Below, one piece after another: positions 1-7,457 of a DNA stretch of 8,894 nucleotides. This stretch comes from Gammaproteobacteria bacterium. Lineage in GTDB: Bacteria > Pseudomonadota > Gammaproteobacteria > S012-40. The stretch covers positions 1 through 8,894 of the forward strand of contig JAOUGF010000063.1 of assembly GCA_029857925.1 (NCBI GenBank), read 5' to 3'. A model generated the notes under the pieces. That model made no database searches. It was not told the origin of the DNA and worked only from the letters and a program-made list of their open reading frames with translations. Position 1 is the stretch's first letter. Each line of letters opens with the position of its first letter. A program made the position numbers and the translations under genes.

Positions 1-2
1 AA

Positions 3-791
3 CACGCGCAGGAATGGAGCGAAGATCAAGTCATGCGTCGTTGGCGACGGTTGTTTAGCATACCGCTCTTGATACAACGCTATCAAAAAGGTGAAACAAC
101 CAGCATCGCCGAACAAAAGGTCGCGCAAAAACTCATTGCAGAATGGCGAAAACGCCTGATGGATATCTCGTGGTACATGCGCAGCCTCAACGAACACCTG
201 GCCCGCCGTGCCAACGAAGAAGATCAATGCAAAGGCCGCTTCTGGGAAGGGCGCTACAAAAGCCAAGCCTTGTTAGACGCAGGCGCGGTACTCACTTGCA
301 TGAGCTATGTCGACCTCAATCCCATACGTGCGGGCATCGCGCAAACGCCCGAAACTTCCGACTTCACCAGCATCCAGCAACGCATCCACCAATGGCAACA
401 AAAACAGACCCAATCAAATCAAAAGCCAACAACACCCAGTAGCAAACAGGTGCCGTTAATGCCGCTCGCCACGCAGCGCAGAGACCCACACACCAACGCT
501 ATCGGATACCAAACGCAAGACTACCTCGACCTAGTCGACTGGGCCGGCCGAATCATTCGCGACGATAAAAAAGGATACATACCCCAACACATCCCACCCA
601 TACTTCAACGATTGAAACTCAATCCCAAGACTTTCATCCAACACGTGCAAGGCCGTCCACAAAACACCACGATGTTCACGGTGCTCGGTGCCATTGAGCA
701 TGTGCAGGCCTTTGCTGCACGCGTAAACAAATCCTTTCTGCGGGGAGCCGGACATGCGCGGCGGATGTATGAGGCTCCCACTACAGCATAG
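3..791 (+). CDS. Large REP-associated tyrosine transposase (Y1/HUH family), 5'-truncated by the window edge
   Basis: The frame is open to the window edge; the first Met in it is at 33, but in-frame residues before it (AQEWSEDQV) match the interior of the large RAYT-type family, so the true start lies outside. Counting from Met33, recognisable blocks are RRLFS..LIQRYQKGE (5-21), RLMDISWYMRSLNEHLARRAN (41-61), GRFWEGRYKSQALLD (68-82) and SYVDLNPIRAG (91-101). Tyr92 in the last block is, by family comparison, the probable nucleophile that cuts and joins single-stranded DNA. The HUH histidines would lie upstream and are not visible. A 150-residue C-terminal extension follows, typical of the large subfamily rather than the roughly 165-residue small RAYTs. 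Such proteins are thought to mobilise or maintain REP-like palindromes. The visible part has no frameshift and ends with TAG. Family assignment is strong; activity is unknown. Confidence 0.85.
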   Translation, partial: HAQEWSEDQVMRRWRRLFSIPLLIQRYQKGETTSIAEQKVAQKLIAEWRKRLMDISWYMRSLNEHLARRANEEDQCKGRFWEGRYKSQALLDAGAVLTCMSYVDLNPIRAGIAQTPETSDFTSIQQRIHQWQQKQTQSNQKPTTPSSKQVPLMPLATQRRDPHTNAIGYQTQDYLDLVDWAGRIIRDDKKGYIPQHIPPILQRLKLNPKTFIQHVQGRPQNTTMFTVLGAIEHVQAFAARVNKSFLRGAGHARRMYEAPTTA

Positions 792-967
792 GACAACTTG
801 AAATTTTCCTTGCCCCATCGTCGTCTTGTTCTTCTGACTTCCTATCGATCTACAATCAACGATTCAATATCGTTCCGCTAATTTTGTCGCTTTAAATTAG
901 AGTTATCTCAACAAGAGACGCGGTGATATTTCTGGAATATTACAATGTGGATAAGATGGTGGATGTC

Positions 968-1003
968 CCATCGATTGGCCACCATCGATTGGCCATCGAT
1001 TGG
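968..1003. repeat. Three iterations of a near-palindromic CCATCGATTGG
   Basis: Copies at 968-978, 982-992 and 993-1003. The first two are separated by CCA and the last two are directly adjacent. Each copy is centred on ATCGAT and nearly self-complementary (CCA...TGG), so each could form one operator half or a small hairpin. An 11-bp unit repeated at 14 and then 11 bp is compatible with a protein-binding array, but replication slippage could also produce it. Confidence 0.7.
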
Positions 1004-1075
1004 TCAGTGCAAGCTTTTTTCACAAGCCCCATTATTGCCTAGTTCCTTGGATTTTCATCAGGTCTTGATGACGGT

Positions 1076-1091
1076 GGTTGACACATAGGGC
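1076..1091. repeat. 16-bp repeat, copy 1 (GGTTGACACATAGGGC)
   Basis: Identical to 8644-8659, in the same orientation, over 16 bases; flanks diverge on both sides. It lies 5 bp beyond the stop codon of the WYL regulator. The second copy lies about 65 bp upstream of an IS3-type orfA, where a terminal repeat of that element would be expected, so this may be a solo IS end or a shared insertion scar. Confidence 0.6.
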
Positions 1092-1096
1092 TGATA

Positions 1097-1834
1097 TCAA
1101 AGTCGCGAGGAGTACCGCATCAACTCCGGCGAGAAGTATTCAACAAATCTAATTTGAAACGTCGATCTTATCAACTTAGCATTTCCAATTCTGTCTATTC
1201 TAAATGTTCGATGCGTACCCCTCAGATGATCATAGCAAATCAAATACCAAATTGGCCAATTTAGCAGCAAGTAGTGTACTTCAATAACACGTTCCGTGAT
1301 TTCTCCATCCTCTCTTTGATACGAGATACTAACTTGTATCTGGTCAAAAAAACTTTCCAGAATTGTATCGAGCACCTGGCATCTTTTTGGACTGTTGTAG
1401 CTCTTTAGCACCTGCGCTGACGCAAGCTCGCCAACCAGTATTCTCTTTCTAATGAGCCAAATACGAGGCCTCTGGGTATCAGGAAAGGATGCATATAACT
1501 TATTCTTCAAGGAGTCTATATTGTACAACAACATTGGGGATTTTAGCTTTTCTATCACCTCCATTGCCAGTAATAGATCTATAACCTCGCGGTAATTAAA
1601 AGCGACTCTACCGACACCCCAACGACTATAAAGGCGTATTCCACCCCCACGCCCCTTATCGGCCTCAATTGGGTAACCACTATCACGCAATATCTCCAGG
1701 TCTCGCATCAATGTGCGCAAACTAACCCCCATTTCAATCGCCAATGTCCCAGCAGTCATCGCATCACCTGACTGGAGTTTTCCAATCAGTTGGCCAAGGC
1801 GATTGATTTTGGTACCAGATGAGCTTCTTCCCAC
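1097..1834 (-). CDS. WYL-domain transcriptional regulator (YafY-like, HTH_11 + WYL)
   Basis: The 245-residue protein starts with a winged helix-turn-helix (about residues 10-70): MTAGTLAIEMGVSLRTLMRDLEILRD would contain the recognition helix and GGGIRLY the wing. The WYL domain is at about 165-225, with the WYL tripeptide itself at 196-198 and RTFRIDRI at 209-216. WYL domains sense ligands or nucleic acids and usually control the regulator's own or a neighbouring operon. The C-terminal WCX part is very short here. The start is GTG at 1834; an in-frame TGA seven codons upstream limits extension, and AGGA lies 8 nt before the GTG. It is divergent from the exported protein gene at 2177, its most likely target besides itself. 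A promoter and palindrome sit just upstream. No disruption is seen; the ligand cannot be told from sequence. Confidence 0.9.
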   Translation of the reverse strand: MGRSSSGTKINRLGQLIGKLQSGDAMTAGTLAIEMGVSLRTLMRDLEILRDSGYPIEADKGRGGGIRLYSRWGVGRVAFNYREVIDLLLAMEVIEKLKSPMLLYNIDSLKNKLYASFPDTQRPRIWLIRKRILVGELASAQVLKSYNSPKRCQVLDTILESFFDQIQVSISYQREDGEITERVIEVHYLLLNWPIWYLICYDHLRGTHRTFRIDRIGNAKLIRSTFQIRFVEYFSPELMRYSSRL

Positions 1835-1847
1835 TTTATATGTCCTA

Positions 1848-1858
1848 ATATGTCATAT
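1848..1858. promoter_or_regulatory. Candidate operator: ATATGTCATAT palindrome
   Basis: An 11-bp perfect palindrome around one central base. It is preceded by a direct repeat of its left half, ATATGTC, at 1838-1844, exactly 10 bp away, or one helical turn. It overlaps the proposed -10 element of the WYL gene and lies next to its ribosome binding site (AGGA, complement of 1843-1846). This is a good position for autorepression by the WYL protein; that protein's binding is inference. Confidence 0.45.
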
Positions 1859-1883
1859 ATAACACTATGATAACGACTCGCAA
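1856..1883 (-). promoter_or_regulatory. Candidate promoter of the WYL regulator
   Basis: On the minus strand, TTGCGA (1883-1878) and TATATA (1861-1856) are spaced by 16 bp. Each hexamer matches the sigma-70 consensus at four of six bases. The -10 ends about 20 bp before the GTG start, giving a short leader. The palindrome at 1848-1858 overlaps it. Confidence 0.4.
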
Positions 1884-2176
1884 AAGGATGTGCCACATTG
1901 GAGTATTTGTATAGACCGACAAATCTTAGCACCCACGGTTTCTACTCCGCAAAATAACAATATGCCAAAGAGTGGGAACTGCCAGATATTCGGTCGTACC
2001 GCTACTTTTATAAGTGACGGGTTGATACCAGATTATAATTTTATTGTCACCTATCACTACGGCTGTTAGACATCAAACAAAAACTTTGACGCGGACGGAT
2101 TGAGGAGACTTCAGAGCAGTAATGTTAATGAAACTCACATTTATTAAATATTTTATCAACACATAGGAGTAGATTC
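1884..2176. other. Remainder of the divergent intergenic region
   Basis: No gene is seen. A perfect TATAAT occurs at 2034-2039 on the plus strand, but no good -35 sits at 16-18 bp. TTGACG at 2086-2091 likewise lacks a partner -10. The promoter of the exported protein gene should lie here but I cannot place it. The gene's ribosome binding site, AGGAG (2165-2169), is 7 nt before the ATG at 2177. Confidence 0.4.
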
Positions 2177-2563
2177 ATGCGATTTTTTAAAGTAATAACA
2201 ACTTTTGCGATTCTCACTCTTTCCAGCTCAAATGTCTTTGCAGGTGATGGAGAAATTGTAGAATGGGTGCCGTTTGTTGTGAAGGATGGAATTAACAGCG
2301 AGAAACTAATCAGTGCTGCGCAGAAGGTGGAAAGTGGCTTTTTAAAACACCAAAAAGGATATATCAAACGCGCATTGCTCAAAGGAAAGGACTCCAACTG
2401 GGTGGACGTCGTATACTGGAAAACCGAAAAAGACGCCGATGCGGCCGCTACCGTAGCCAATCAAAGTCCAATTTGCTTTGAATTTTTTTCCTTGATGAAG
2501 GACATAGACCATGCAGCTTCAAGCGCTGTTCAGCACTATAAAGTCATACGATCCTGGCAATAA
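2177..2563 (+). CDS. Small exported protein, probable ABM-like dimeric alpha/beta-barrel fold
   Basis: The 128-residue product begins with a clear Sec signal peptide: Arg2 and Lys5, a hydrophobic stretch at 6-18, and a likely type I cleavage after VFA (residue 22). The mature part of about 106 residues reads like a ferredoxin-like alpha/beta-barrel of the antibiotic-biosynthesis-monooxygenase (ABM) type: EIVEWVPFVVKDG, a helix LISAAQKVESGFLKH, then GYIKRALLKG and WVDVVYWKTEKDADAAA, ending in a strand HYKVIRSW. Members of this fold dimerise and often bind small hydrophobic compounds or act without cofactors; no catalytic residue can be named here. The start is firm (ATG at 2177, AGGAG 7 nt upstream). 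It is divergent from the WYL regulator and the most likely controlled gene. A hairpin follows about 30 bp after the stop. The fold assignment is inference from sequence pattern. Confidence 0.8.
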   Translation: MRFFKVITTFAILTLSSSNVFAGDGEIVEWVPFVVKDGINSEKLISAAQKVESGFLKHQKGYIKRALLKGKDSNWVDVVYWKTEKDADAAATVANQSPICFEFFSLMKDIDHAASSAVQHYKVIRSWQ

Positions 2564-2595
2564 GTTGATATTCCCACGTTAGGATCCAATAGTTG

Positions 2596-2638
2596 TCATA
2601 CAATCAGGCGGGACTACATTCCTCGCCCGATTGTATGA
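2596..2638 (+). terminator. Strong hairpin downstream of the exported protein gene, possible terminator
   Basis: The arms are TCATACAATCAGGCG (2596-2610) and CGCCCGATTGTATGA (2624-2638): 15 positions with one A/C mismatch and a 13-nt loop. It starts 33 bp after the stop codon. There is no U-tract on either side, so a classical intrinsic terminator is doubtful; it may protect the 3' end of the mRNA or terminate with a factor. Confidence 0.5.
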
Positions 2639-2804
2639 ACACACCTAGTAAATCGTAACCCCAACGACAACGAAACCGACTTTTGACAGCAAACAAGTCG
2701 GATGGTAATTATTCAATCTGTTGGTTTATGCCTTACCTTAAACCTCCCCAATACCGGACACTTTTGAACACTGAAAGTCACAATCCATGCGCATAGGACC
2801 CTAA
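2639..2804. other. Convergent intergenic region between the exported protein gene and alkC
   Basis: A second small hairpin, CCGACTT/AAGTCGG (2676-2682 and 2695-2701, 12-nt loop), lies between the two convergent genes and could help end either transcript. A perfect TTGACA (2683-2688) falls in its loop but has no -10 partner and no gene downstream on that strand. Nothing else is recognised. Confidence 0.4.
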
Positions 2805-3887
2805 CTATGCAGCTAATTCAAATTCCTCAGAGGCCAATACTTCTCCATTGACAACTATTTTTACCAGATGCCTACCCAGATGATAGACCCTCGTGGTAAT
2901 TTCATGAAATGAGTGCTCTTTACTAAATGAACGCCTAACACTTTTATAATTCCCTTCCACCAATTTAAAAACTTTATCGCTTATACCCCCATTCTTTTTT
3001 TGAAACCCAATAACATATTCAATCCGCAACTTTCCAAGAAAACCTTTATCTGCGCTAATGTCAAAGCTAAATTTTAAAACCCCACCTTTTCTAATAACTT
3101 TTTCATTTAACTCTAATTTTTCCAGCGTCACTTTTGGATTCGTATCAAAACCAAACAGCCCTAATATTTTTGCATTACCCGATTTAAGCAATGTTCTACA
3201 TCCATGTTTAACCACCCAATCGATTTCTTTATTTCGTCCGTACCAGCTCTCAGCATAGTTTACAATCAGACCGGGATGGTCCTTCGATATGTCATTCATG
3301 TTATTGGCGACACTTCGACGGACATACTCTTCCTCATCGCTTATCAGCTCATCGAGTATGGGGAATATCGGATCCGGATTCTCGATAAGGGACGGAAGAG
3401 TTTGCGCCCACGGCAGACGTGGTCTACATCCCTCACTCGACAATCGTCGTACGTGAAAATCATCGGACTTTGACCACTTTTTCATCTGGGCCATCGCAGA
3501 CTTCTGATCCCGAATGATAAATGGCCGAATAGCAAATTCTGAGCTAGAACCAGACGTAAAGCGCTCCAACGCGGAAATGGCAGCATCCCACTCGTGCTCC
3601 CCAAATAACTCAACATAATAAGGAAAAAACATATACTCGAAACCGCTGAACTGCTGTGAGACTGGAATAAGTATTTCGATCGCCTGCTGAAATCCATCGG
3701 GGAGATGAGCCCGAAGTGTCACCGCTATTTTCTTCATTCGCTCCTTAATTTCCAACAGCTCCCATGGGTCACTAACAACTGTTTTTACAAACACATCGAC
3801 GTCTACTTCATTTTTTTGCCTTCGGAGTGCTTCCCCAACATTCCTCAGTAACTGTAAAGTATAAATGTCTTTTAAAGGGCCACCCAT
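2805..3887 (-). CDS. alkC: AlkC-family DNA alkylation repair glycosylase with C-terminal Ig-like domain
   Basis: A HEAT-like-repeat DNA glycosylase that excises cationic alkylated bases such as 3-methyladenine from DNA in the cytoplasm. I chose the ATG at 3887 (360 residues) because MGGPLKDIYTLQLLRNVG matches the usual N-terminus of the family; TTG and GTG codons upstream (3899, 3896) would add only four or three residues. Landmarks from this start: SSEFAIRPFIIRD (115-127), HVRRLSSEGCRPRLPW (145-160) and EYVRRSVANNMNDISKDHP (187-205), all hallmark AlkC blocks. Residues about 254-360 form a beta-rich tail (KGGVLKFSFDIS, LRIEYVIGF, HLVKIVVNGE) resembling the Ig-like domain known in many AlkC proteins. 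GGTG 6 nt before the ATG is a weak ribosome binding site. The radical SAM remnant ends 118 bp upstream on the same strand; co-transcription is possible. No damage is seen. Confidence 0.93.
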   Translation of the reverse strand: MGGPLKDIYTLQLLRNVGEALRRQKNEVDVDVFVKTVVSDPWELLEIKERMKKIAVTLRAHLPDGFQQAIEILIPVSQQFSGFEYMFFPYYVELFGEHEWDAAISALERFTSGSSSEFAIRPFIIRDQKSAMAQMKKWSKSDDFHVRRLSSEGCRPRLPWAQTLPSLIENPDPIFPILDELISDEEEYVRRSVANNMNDISKDHPGLIVNYAESWYGRNKEIDWVVKHGCRTLLKSGNAKILGLFGFDTNPKVTLEKLELNEKVIRKGGVLKFSFDISADKGFLGKLRIEYVIGFQKKNGGISDKVFKLVEGNYKSVRRSFSKEHSFHEITTRVYHLGRHLVKIVVNGEVLASEEFELAA

Positions 3888-4005
3888 GATGATCACCAAT
3901 GACTATACGAAATGAGATTCAATTCACAAATGACACACATACCGATATCAATCCGTAATTCACACAAATGCTACTCATCCACCTATACGCCAACAACCGT
4001 GTTAT

Positions 4006-5450
4006 TCAATTTAGTATGTATGTCTTTCCTCCACCGGCTAACGCTTTTTTTTGGTCTATAAACATAGAATCCCTATTATACCCATGCATTTCAAGATATT
4101 TATAAACTTCCTCGATCGCTTTAGGCATAGACAATCTTCCGGACGAAAGTGACAACATAGTGTTATATAAGTATGCATCTGGCACTGCCGGGCTCACGCC
4201 GAGCTGTCTGCTGCTGTCGTCTATCAAAGACGCATATTTCGCTTCCTTTTCCATTATCCTTGATACATCCATACCTAACTTTCGATAAACCCGTAGATTC
4301 TTGGTAAACCTCTCTACGCTAAAGTGGGTCTCTGCATAGCCGCGAGTTCTCTCACTAACCAGAAAATCAATATCATAGTGAAACCCATTGTCTTCTTTGT
4401 AATCATGGGTAGTCATTGTGGTAAAGTGCCCCTCGTGGATAAATCCGTCACGAACGGCCTCGTCATAAATTTTTGTACCTGGCCATATACTCAATATGCT
4501 AAAGTAAGTCTCGCTGAAACCGCTGTTTATTGCATGGTCGATTGTTGCCTTTAACTCCTCTTTTGTCTCGCTTGGAAATCCGACCATATAAAAGCCACGC
4601 AATATGATATCGTACTTCGCAGTGTAGTTTATTATTTTGCTTATTGTATCCATCCTCAGATTTTTCTTTACCCACTTCTGGAGCCGAGGGGATGCTGTTT
4701 CCACGGCGTAATGTATACATATTGTGCCCGCCTCTACCATGAGGTCAACGAGTTCCTCGTCCATGGTGTCGCCGCGTAGTCCATTTGGAAATGAAAATTG
4801 TATTTTCATGCCGCTTTTGATTATTTCCTGCATTACCTGCTTTGCGCGATCCCTTTTTACATTGAATATATCGTCTAGTACTGCAAAATGCTCTACTTCA
4901 TGTTCATAATGGAGATATTTTATCAAATCAACGGTTCGCCGCGCAGACATCTCCCTACTTTTTTTACCAAAGCCTTCATGACAATAAGTACATCTATAAG
5001 GACATCCTCTTTGAGTCATTATTGGTGCCCATATTCGGCCATTTGGAATTCTCATTGGATTTTCCACCATCGCATATTCTTTTAAATCGATCGCAGCGTA
5101 ATCGGGAATTGGAAGTTCATCGATGTCCTCTATAAAAGGCATAGCCGGATTTACAAATATTGCGTCACCAATGCGATATCCAATCCCATGAACACTTCTG
5201 TACCCTTTGTTGTTTTCTAAAATAAAAGACTCTAGAAACTTTGTAAAGGAGACCTCTCCCTCATTCGAACAACAAAAATCTACATGTTTATGATTGTTTA
5301 GCAAATGCTGCGGTGAATCAGATGCGTAGGGCCCTCCACATATAATTGGTAACTCTGGCGCAAATTTCTTAATTGATTCGGTCAGCACTTCTAAATAATC
5401 GCTACCCGCCGTCAAAGATCGAATCCCAACCAAATTATAGCGATTAATAC
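4006..5450 (-). pseudogene. B12-binding/radical SAM protein, N-terminus lost at the IS66 boundary
   Basis: The readable protein resembles B12-binding radical SAM enzymes, which use a [4Fe-4S] cluster and S-adenosylmethionine, often to methylate or rearrange unreactive carbons. Counting from the TTG at 5433: the tail of the cobalamin-binding Rossmann domain is LVGIRSLTAG, then LPIICGGPYASDSPQHLL (28-45) and NEGEVSFTKFLE (57-68). The radical SAM core has Cys144, Cys148 and Cys151 in CPYRCTYC (CX3CX2C), then LDDIF (186-190), ETASPR (245-250) and GFYMVGFPSETKEEL (280-294). About 70-90 residues that normally precede, including any DxHxxG cobalamin ligand, are missing. Host DNA begins at 5450, where the IS66 left end stops. 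Upstream codons run in frame back to the tnpC TAG, so there is no native start. The 3' end looks intact. The substrate is unknown. Confidence 0.85.
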
Positions 5451-5482
5451 GTAACCGTCCAAACTAACCCGTTATTGCGCTA
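5451..5482 (+). repeat. IS66 terminal inverted repeat (tnpC-side end)
   Basis: Starts GTAACCGTCCAAACTAACCC and pairs with the opposite end at 7798-7829. Positions 5464-5482 also encode the last codons and stop of tnpC, so the transposase gene runs into the terminal repeat. Confidence 0.9.
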
Positions 5483-7086
5483 CCCCGAGCATCTTTGGTA
5501 ACCACAACCCGCTGTTCATGCACATCCGAGCGTAGCGGATCATCGGCAAACAGTGTCTTCCAAATGCGCGGCGTTAGTTCGTGCACCTTCGATTGCGGAT
5601 GTTGACCGACACGTTGCAACACATCGACCAGATAGGTGTAATAGTCGATCCCATGCAGTTTGCACGTCGCAAGTAAACTTTGTATGACACCAACATCCTT
5701 CGCACCCGCCTCGGTCCAGCAGAACAACCAGTTCTTTTTTCCCATCGGGATCACGCGCAATGCACGTTCGACGTGATTGGTGTCCATCGCAACGTTGGGG
5801 TCGGACAGAAATACGCTCAATTCGGCGCGGCGCGAGAGGCCATATTTCACGGCCTTGGTAAAGGCATCTGTTGGCAACAAATCGTTCGCATTGAGCTGGT
5901 TTTCCAGCCATTCGAACAATTGGTCGACCAGCGGTTTTTCATGCGTCGCGCGATACGCGAGAATCGCCTCGGTATTTAAATTTTGCGTGCGCTGTCGTTC
6001 TTCGTGACGGTACAACGCGCCGATGGTTTCAAGGACGTGTTTGACGCGTTCGGGTTCGGTATTTTCCGCCTCCAGGAAGGTGCGTCGCCAGTGTACCCAG
6101 CAATTGGCGTGTACGACACTTTCAACGCGGTGCGTGTAACGATCGTACGCGGCGTAACCGTCGCTCAGCAGCGTGCCTTGGTAGTCGCCCAATATCGCGT
6201 GCAGGCTTTGCGTACCGCGCGACATCGCAAACGGGAAGACAACTTCGTCTTTGTCGCCGTAGACGGGCCAATAATAACCCGTTTTCATGCCGCGTTTGCC
6301 GTCTTTTTTCGGCGTGGCCTTGATCGGCGTTTCGTCCATCGCGAGTATGGTGCTTTGATGTACCGATAATAATTGTGCGTCGTAGATCGGATTCAGTAAC
6401 GCGATGGCGCGTTTGACCCAGTTATCCAACGTGGCGCGCGAGAGTTCGATACCTTGGTCGCGCAACCGTTGGTGTTGGCGATACAGCGGTAAATGATAAA
6501 CGAACTTGTCGATCAGCAACCCCGCCAGCACGCTGACGTCGGCGCTGCACCGTTCCAGCACGTTCGCGGGGGCGGACGCTTGCACGAGGGCTTGCGTTTC
6601 CTTGAGCTTGACGACGGGTGTGATGTAACACAAGACCACCGCGCTGCCGGGCCGCTGCGCCAAACGATGCGTTTTTTCCTCGCGGATGACGGTGTATTGG
6701 TCCGGCGAGAGGCCCGCGATCTCCGGCGGGTTGACGACTATTTCTTTGACCGGTACGTCGGCGCCGAACCGTAGGCCTTCTTCATTAAGCACGTCTTCGC
6801 CGCGTTGTTTCGGTCGGCGGACGGCGCGTTCGTAGGCGATCGTTTGTTTGGGGGCTACGGGCGGTTCTTCCGTCGCGGTCACGCCCAAGTCCAACGGCAG
6901 TTGCAGGCGTTCGCCGTCGAGGTAGCGCTTTTCGGATTTGGGGCCGAAGAGTTGTTTTTTATACCAGTCGAGTTGCTGTTGCAACGATGCGCAACGCTGT
7001 TGTAATGCGTCGTTCGCGACAATCAATTTCACGATGTCGTCGTATTGAAATTGCTGCGCTTTTTCGTCAGTGGTCATGCACATCAT
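5464..7086 (-). CDS. tnpC: IS66 TnpC transposase (DDE)
   Basis: The 540-residue catalytic subunit of the IS66 three-protein transposition system. An N-terminal helical, coiled-coil-like region (about 15-45, VANDALQQRCASLQQQLDWYKKQLFG) is followed by KSEKR. The DDE_Tnp_IS66 core is complete: Asp251 in AMDETPI, Asp309 in LSDGYAAYD and Glu440 in TNHVERALR, with NCWVHWRRTF (328-337) and KKNWLFC (450-456) as family hallmarks and the usual C-terminal segment HGIDYYTYL. The region before the core (about 100-165), where many family members have a CxxC zinc-binding motif, has only one Cys (153). The start at 7086 overlaps the tnpB stop as ATGA; a second ATG at 7077 (MTTDEKAQQ) is also possible. The last codons lie in the terminal inverted repeat. 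No disruption. Confidence 0.95.
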   Translation of the reverse strand: MMCMTTDEKAQQFQYDDIVKLIVANDALQQRCASLQQQLDWYKKQLFGPKSEKRYLDGERLQLPLDLGVTATEEPPVAPKQTIAYERAVRRPKQRGEDVLNEEGLRFGADVPVKEIVVNPPEIAGLSPDQYTVIREEKTHRLAQRPGSAVVLCYITPVVKLKETQALVQASAPANVLERCSADVSVLAGLLIDKFVYHLPLYRQHQRLRDQGIELSRATLDNWVKRAIALLNPIYDAQLLSVHQSTILAMDETPIKATPKKDGKRGMKTGYYWPVYGDKDEVVFPFAMSRGTQSLHAILGDYQGTLLSDGYAAYDRYTHRVESVVHANCWVHWRRTFLEAENTEPERVKHVLETIGALYRHEERQRTQNLNTEAILAYRATHEKPLVDQLFEWLENQLNANDLLPTDAFTKAVKYGLSRRAELSVFLSDPNVAMDTNHVERALRVIPMGKKNWLFCWTEAGAKDVGVIQSLLATCKLHGIDYYTYLVDVLQRVGQHPQSKVHELTPRIWKTLFADDPLRSDVHEQRVVVTKDARGSAITG

Positions 7087-7457
7087 GATACGCGATTCGC
7101 GACGGCCATTTCATCTTTTTTGAGTGTAAAGCGTTTACGTCGTTGGATATCCGAAACCACGAAGCCTTCAATCAATAATTGCAAACGCAGTGTGTCCATC
7201 ACTGTGACCTCGCGATCCCGATCGCGCGCGAACAGGCCTTGCTCCAACCGCTTGCACCACAGGCAAAAACCGCCGCGCGACCAATAGAGCAGTTTGAGAT
7301 AGTTGCCGCGTTTGTTGATGAACACGAACCAGTGGCCCGACAGCGGATCTTCGTGCAACACATTCTGGGTCAATGCGCGCAAGCCCTGAAACGACTTGCG
7401 CATGTCGACCGGTCGGTTGTACACCACCACGCGCACGCGCGTATCGCCATTCATCAT
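7083..7457 (-). CDS. tnpB: IS66 TnpB accessory protein (Orf2)
   Basis: A 124-residue IS66 Orf2 protein, required together with TnpA and TnpC for transposition of this family, though its biochemical role is not settled. Family blocks are clear: VDMRKSFQGLRALTQ (17-31), DPLSGHWFVFINKRGNYLKLLYW (37-59) and GFCLWCKRLEQGLF (62-75). The start codon overlaps the tnpA stop as ATGA (ATG at 7457, TGA at 7456-7454), and its own stop overlaps the tnpC start in the same way, so the three proteins are probably translationally coupled. A second ATG directly follows the first. Length is normal for the family and there is no sign of decay. Confidence 0.95.
   Translation of the reverse strand: MMNGDTRVRVVVYNRPVDMRKSFQGLRALTQNVLHEDPLSGHWFVFINKRGNYLKLLYWSRGGFCLWCKRLEQGLFARDRDREVTVMDTLRLQLLIEGFVVSDIQRRKRFTLKKDEMAVANRVS

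Larger units (their letters stand above)
792..1096. other. Non-coding interval between the RAYT and the WYL regulator
   Basis: No credible gene is seen on either strand. The interval is AT-rich and holds three CCATCGATTGG copies (968-1003), a T-run at 1015-1020, a weak hairpin TCATCA/TGATGA (1055-1060 and 1066-1071) without a U-tract, and the 16-bp sequence at 1076-1091 that recurs near the right end of the window. A short AT-rich inverted repeat, CTAATTT/AAATTAG, lies at 878-884 and 894-900. Confidence 0.6.

Noticed and set aside
2125..2460. Minus-strand open frame opposite the exported protein
   Set aside because: Shadow of 2177-2563, which has a signal peptide and an AGGAG ribosome binding site.
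2683..2711. Perfect TTGACA as a promoter
   Set aside because: No acceptable -10 at 16-18 bp and no gene downstream on that strand; it sits in a hairpin loop.
3888..3899. Upstream TTG/GTG starts for alkC
   Set aside because: They add only four or three residues, and the family N-terminus (M-x-x-PLK) matches the ATG at 3887.
5983..6369. Plus-strand open frame of 128 codons inside IS66
   Set aside because: Antisense shadow of tnpC, which is intact and recognised along its whole length.
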